Source of the DNA: an uncultured Clostridia bacterium
Lineage (GTDB): Bacteria > Bacillota > Clostridia > Peptostreptococcales > Anaerovoracaceae
Direction of reading: 5' to 3'
Length of the DNA stretch: 58,091 bases
NCBI GenBank assembly: GCA_938034165.1
Contig: CALHKP010000042.1
Coordinates: 1 to 58,091, forward strand
The position numbers were made by a program, and so were the translations under genes. Positions 55,180 through 58,091 of this stretch are shown in pieces (within the stretch, counting starts at the first letter, position 1; every line of letters begins with the position of its first letter). Below the pieces are notes generated by a model, which saw only the letters and a list, made by a program, of their open reading frames with translations, was not told the origin of the DNA and did no database searches.

Positions 55180-55262
55180 AAAAAGTGCGGATTTGTGGTA
55201 AAATAGCATTTCAAAAAGTGCGGATTTGTAGGAAAACGGCATTTCAAAAAGTGCGGATTTGT
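55180..55262. repeat. 33-bp direct repeat array, three copies
   Basis: AAAAAGTGCGGATTTGT occurs at 55180-55196, 55213-55229 and 55246-55262, exactly 33 bp apart. The 16-bp spacers are also similar, GGTAAAATAGCATTTC and AGGAAAACGGCATTTC. Confidence 0.88.
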
Positions 55263-55319
55263 GAGAGAGTGTTTTTAAAACATAAAACGAGGCGAAAAAC
55301 GCACATTATGGCGTTTTGT

Positions 55320-55339
55320 TGTAATTTAATTAAATTACA
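55320..55339. promoter_or_regulatory. Palindromic operator 1 of the restriction-modification operon
   Basis: TGTAATTTAATTAAATTACA, a perfect 20-bp palindrome ending 2 bp before the -35. Confidence 0.7.
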
Positions 55340-55341
55340 TA

Positions 55342-55370
55342 TTGACAAAGCTCTTGTATGGGGATAACAT
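55342..55370 (+). promoter_or_regulatory. Promoter of the restriction-modification operon
   Basis: TTGACA (55342-55347), 17-bp spacer, TAACAT (55365-55370). It is bracketed by two operator-like palindromes. Confidence 0.6.
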
Positions 55371-55375
55371 GTGAG

Positions 55376-55395
55376 TGTAATTTAGTTAAAGTACA
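55376..55395. promoter_or_regulatory. Palindromic operator 2 of the restriction-modification operon
   Basis: TGTAATTTAGTTAAAGTACA, matching operator 1 at 18 of 20 positions and lying just after the -10, over the likely transcription start. Confidence 0.65.
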
Positions 55396-55410
55396 AAAGG
55401 AGGGGTGTCG

Positions 55411-55935
55411 ATGATTACAGAAAAGCTGAGCGATATTATGACCTTTTCTCTGGGAAAGAACCCTACAAGATTCAAAGAACAAGAATCTGATTTGTATTCG
55501 CATGAAAACTTTGAAGGTGACCTTTACTCCGTGAATAGCCATGGGGACAGTTCCGAATGCATAATCAATCTTATGAAATCAAAAGCAGCACCTGTATCAA
55601 AGGATAATGAAGCAAAATGCATAACATCAAACTTTTTAAGATGCGATTTTGACCGGAACATATTAGACAAATGGTACTTTTGCTATCAATTCAACGAAGG
55701 AAAAGATTTTGAACAGCAAATTGCGATGTTTCATCAGGGTTCAACACTTTGTGTGAAGAAACTCACCATAAAAAACATCGGCGAACTTAAGATCAAATTA
55801 CCGGATATTGAAAAACAACATATAATTGGTGAACTGTACAAGCAGTCGCTGATACAGAATCATCTAATGTTAAAGAATGCCGAAGAATGTAAACTTATGG
55901 CACTTACACTGATAAAAAAAATTGAGGAGGACTAG
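55411..55935 (+). CDS. Half-size type I restriction specificity-like protein (single TRD)
   Basis: 174 residues from ATG 55411, 7 bp after GGAGG; a GTG at 55405 is too close. It resembles one half of an HsdS subunit: a single target-recognition domain (about 10-135, SDIMTFSLGKNPTRF, then FHQGSTLCVKKLTIKNIGELKIKLPDIEKQ) followed by one conserved helix (HIIGELYKQSLIQNHLMLKNAEECKL). Full HsdS proteins contain two such halves. Half-size subunits can work as dimers or modify specificity. It lies 2 bp before hsdM in the same operon, and a full HsdS follows hsdM, so this operon has two specificity-type proteins. Confidence 0.75.
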   Translation: MITEKLSDIMTFSLGKNPTRFKEQESDLYSHENFEGDLYSVNSHGDSSECIINLMKSKAAPVSKDNEAKCITSNFLRCDFDRNILDKWYFCYQFNEGKDFEQQIAMFHQGSTLCVKKLTIKNIGELKIKLPDIEKQHIIGELYKQSLIQNHLMLKNAEECKLMALTLIKKIEED

Positions 55936-55937
55936 AA

Positions 55938-57533
55938 ATGGCTGAAAACAAAGATTTATTACAAGTATTATGGAGCGGTGCAGACGTTCTAAGAGGAAAA
56001 ATGGATGCAAATGAATACAAGACGTATTTATTGGGATTAGTTTTCTATAAATACTTGTCAGATTCATATCTTGCGAAAGTGTATGATTTGTTAAACGATA
56101 CAATGCCTGACGATTTACAGGAAGCTCAGAAACAGTACGAAGAAATCATGGAAACAGACGATGCAAAATATTTGCTTCAAGAATTAAAGGCTTCTATGCA
56201 TTACACTCTGGGTCCTGACATGACATATATAAGCATTTTGAATGATGCAAAAGATAACTCATTCAACAGAGAAAAGTTGCAGGCTGCATTCAACAGGATT
56301 CAGGAATCAGACGAACTTTTCAATGGATTATTTGCAGACGTAGATTTGTATTCCAACAGACTTGGAACAGGAGACCAAAAACAAAGTGCAACGGTAGCCG
56401 AAGTAATCAAAGTTCTCGACGGAGCAGATTTGATTCACGCTCAAGGCGATGTTCTTGGAAATGCCTACGAGTATTTGATTGGTCAGTTCGCTTCTGAAAC
56501 AGGAAAAAAAGCCGGAGAATTCTATACACCACACGGTCCTGCTCAGATTCTTTGCCGAATTGCAATGACAGGACAGGAAGACAAAAAAGGACTACAGGTT
56601 TACGACCCTTGCATGGGTTCTGGTTCTCTGATGCTCAGTTGCAGAAACTATTCAAAGGAACCAGACTATATCAAATACTACGGACAAGAACTTATGCCAT
56701 CAACCTATAATCTGGCAAGAATGAACATGTTTCTCCACAGAGTACATCCGGAAAACCAGCATCTAAGAAATGCAGACACACTCGACGCCGACTGGCCAAC
56801 AGATGAAGAAACAGAATTCGATGTAGTAACAATGAATCCGCCATATTCCGCAAAATGGTCTGCCGCTGAGGGATTTAAACAGGACGAAAGATTCATGGAT
56901 TACGGCGGTAAACTGGCACCAAAGTCAAAGGCAGATTATGCATTCCTGCTCCACGGATTCTATCATCTTAAACAAACCGGAACCATGGCAATCGTACTCC
57001 CTCACGGTGTATTATTCAGAGGCGCAGCCGAAGGCACAATCAGAGAAATCCTATTGAAAAACGGTTCAATTTATGCAGTAATCGGACTTCCTGCAAACAT
57101 GTTCTACAATACTTCGATTCCGACATGTATTATCGTTCTCAAAAAACACAGAGAAGGCAGAGACGTACTGTTTATCGATGCCTCTACACTTTTCGAAAAA
57201 GAAAAAAAACAAAATGTAATGAATGATGAGCATATCGATAAAGTATTGGAACTGTATAATAATAGAGAATCCGTTGATAAACTCGCACATCTTGCTTCAT
57301 TCGACGAAATAAAAGAAAATGACTTCAATCTCAATATACCAAGATATGTAGATACAAGTGAGGAAGAGGAGGAAATCGATCTGAAAGCACTCTCTGAAAG
57401 CATAAAAGCTACTAATACAGCAATTAAAGAGAGTAATTACAAACTAATTTCTATGATGGAAGACCTTACATTTAACTCTAGTGAAACTGAATCCGCTGTT
57501 AAAGAATTCATCGAAATATTCAGGGAGGCGTAA
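55938..57533 (+). CDS. hsdM: Type I restriction-modification system, DNA methyltransferase subunit
   Basis: 531 residues. It methylates adenine N6 using S-adenosylmethionine. The N-terminal HsdM helical domain (LLQVLWSGADVLRGKMDANEYKTYLLGLVFYKYLSD) is followed by GKKAGEFYTPHGPAQILCRIA, the SAM-binding YDPCMGSGSLML (about 222-233) and the catalytic NPPY motif in VTMNPPYSAKW (about 301-311). Helical and charged C-terminus. GAGGAG lies 6 bp before the ATG. It sits between the half-size S gene and hsdS; hsdR is not in the window. Confidence 0.95.
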   Translation: MAENKDLLQVLWSGADVLRGKMDANEYKTYLLGLVFYKYLSDSYLAKVYDLLNDTMPDDLQEAQKQYEEIMETDDAKYLLQELKASMHYTLGPDMTYISILNDAKDNSFNREKLQAAFNRIQESDELFNGLFADVDLYSNRLGTGDQKQSATVAEVIKVLDGADLIHAQGDVLGNAYEYLIGQFASETGKKAGEFYTPHGPAQILCRIAMTGQEDKKGLQVYDPCMGSGSLMLSCRNYSKEPDYIKYYGQELMPSTYNLARMNMFLHRVHPENQHLRNADTLDADWPTDEETEFDVVTMNPPYSAKWSAAEGFKQDERFMDYGGKLAPKSKADYAFLLHGFYHLKQTGTMAIVLPHGVLFRGAAEGTIREILLKNGSIYAVIGLPANMFYNTSIPTCIIVLKKHREGRDVLFIDASTLFEKEKKQNVMNDEHIDKVLELYNNRESVDKLAHLASFDEIKENDFNLNIPRYVDTSEEEEEIDLKALSESIKATNTAIKESNYKLISMMEDLTFNSSETESAVKEFIEIFREA

Positions 57534-57534
57534 A

Positions 57535-58091
57535 ATGGCAAATAAACCGAATATTAGATTCAAAGGATTTACTGACGATTGGGAACAGCGTAAGTTGGGA
57601 GACATCTTAGAAGAGCGAAGCGAAAGAGCAAGTGGTGATGAAGAATTATTATCAGTAACTATTGGTAATGGTGTTATCAGACAAGTTGATTCTGATAAAA
57701 GAAATATTGCTTCTGAAGACAAGAGTAATTACAAAGTTGTAAAAAAAGGTGACATTCCATACAACTCAATGCGAATGTGGCAAGGAGCCGTTGGAAACTC
57801 TGAATATGATGGAATTGTAAGCCCCGCGTATACCGTACTTACTCCTACTGTCGATGCAAATGGTAAATTCTTTATGGAATTATTTAAGAAGAAATCCTCA
57901 TTGCAAATATTCCAAAGATGGTCTCAAGGGCTAACTTCTGACACTTGGAATCTGAAGTATCCCATTCTATCTTCGATACAGTTTAATATTCCATCCATTG
58001 AAGAACAAAATGAAATTGCAGAGTATTTCTCCAACCTAGACAACCTTATCACCCTTCATCAGCGTAAGTTTGAAAAGTTGACGAATGTGAA
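57535..58091 (+). CDS. hsdS: Type I restriction specificity subunit, truncated by the window end
   Basis: The ATG at 57535 follows GGGAGG by 7 bp and the frame runs 185 codons to the window edge without a stop. It begins NKPNIRFKGFTDDWEQRKLGD, the standard HsdS opening, and includes the first target-recognition domain (to about residue 150, IPSIEEQNEIAEYFSNLDNLI) and the start of the first conserved helix (LHQRKFEKLTNV). The second domain lies beyond the window. It determines the bipartite DNA sequence recognised by the HsdM/HsdS methylase. Confidence 0.93.
   Translation, partial: MANKPNIRFKGFTDDWEQRKLGDILEERSERASGDEELLSVTIGNGVIRQVDSDKRNIASEDKSNYKVVKKGDIPYNSMRMWQGAVGNSEYDGIVSPAYTVLTPTVDANGKFFMELFKKKSSLQIFQRWSQGLTSDTWNLKYPILSSIQFNIPSIEEQNEIAEYFSNLDNLITLHQRKFEKLTNV

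Larger units (their letters stand above)
54931..55410. other. Divergent intergenic region with repeat array and restriction-operon control region
   Basis: The left third is AT-rich and featureless, the middle holds the 33-bp repeats at 55180-55262, and the right third holds a promoter bracketed by two 20-bp palindromes. A minus-strand frame (54981-55247) reading NPHFLK repeatedly is only the repeat array translated. Confidence 0.6.

Noticed and set aside
54981..55247. 88-codon minus-strand frame with repeated NPHFLK
   Set aside because: The repetition is simply the 33-bp DNA repeat translated; 33 is a multiple of three, so the frame stays open by chance. No ribosome binding site.
55180..55262. 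CRISPR array
   Set aside because: Spacers of 16 bp are too short and similar to each other; no cas genes.

Overview
The window reads as chromosomal DNA of an anaerobic, low-to-middle-GC Gram-positive bacterium of the class Clostridia. Pointers are strong AGGAGG-type ribosome binding sites, TTGACA/TATAAT promoters, a split (two-gene) transketolase, the two-subunit iron-sulfur L-serine dehydratase, an ECF-type thiazole transporter (ThiW) and a sigma-54 activator carrying a domain related to a lysine-fermentation dehydrogenase. A member of the Anaerovoracaceae/Eubacteriales amino-acid fermenters would fit, but that is a low-confidence guess. No rRNA, tRNA, CRISPR array or insertion sequence was seen. 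Most of the window is core metabolism in long co-directional operons; the last 8 kb is accessory.

Layout. 1-3.9 kb: small membrane protein, YbaK-type tRNA deacylase, a membrane protein, a Cys-rich redox protein and a sugar acetyltransferase. 3.95-8.3 kb (minus): dynamin-like GTPase and a thiamine salvage block thiE-thiD-thiW-thiM. 8.4-10.4 kb (minus): hypothetical genes and a secreted lipoprotein nuclease. 10.6-15.4 kb (minus): a tight five-gene cluster (SCP2-like, class III aminotransferase, transketolase N half, transketolase C half, SCP2-like) that looks like an undescribed pathway. 15.6-16.8 kb: a DUF3990/DUF3791 cassette. 16.8-27.5 kb: a TetR regulator divergent from a nine-gene shikimate/Phe/Tyr locus (aminotransferase, pheA, aroB, aroC, aroE-aroK fusion, aroQ, aroA, tyrA, aroF). 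28.2-31 kb: an ABC exporter with a WG-repeat protein. 31-37.2 kb (minus): mtnA, EamA transporter, scpA, scpB, CpXC protein, AroK-like kinase, sdaAB, sdaAA. 37.4-39.4 kb: AEC transporter and PhzF-like isomerase. 39.4-42.5 kb: Zn/Cd-type P-ATPase, separate HMA chaperone and a divergent ArsR-AraC fusion regulator. 42.6-47.9 kb (minus): MATE pump, TagO/WecA, dCMP deaminase, truA, prepilin peptidase, a frameshifted Rrf2 regulator and a free-standing EF-Tu-domain-2-like protein. 48-50.9 kb: sigma-54 activator with a Kdd-like sensor domain, divergent from a sigma-54 promoter and a small-protein transcript. 51-58 kb: ParDE-like toxin-antitoxin pair, hemolysin III family protein, truncated AlbA/Schlafen-type ATP-binding protein behind a 42-bp iteron array, YeiH exporter, a 33-bp repeat array, and the start of a type I restriction-modification operon that runs off the window.

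How the parts work together. The aromatic locus encodes every step from PEP + erythrose-4-phosphate to chorismate and on to phenylalanine and tyrosine; its first promoter and the tetR promoter each carry the same GTTA-N7-TAAC palindrome directly downstream of the -10, giving a simple model of shared repression. The neighbouring split transketolase could feed erythrose-4-phosphate, but its tight linkage to an aminotransferase and two lipid-binding-type proteins argues for a separate amino-polyol or amino-lipid product. The sigma-54 region is the best candidate for a new regulatory system: an enzyme-derived sensor domain with an apparently degraded NAD site, a candidate upstream activator site with phased CGATTC repeats, a near-perfect -24/-12 promoter, a 64-residue protein, and a trailer in which hairpins bury Shine-Dalgarno sequences.
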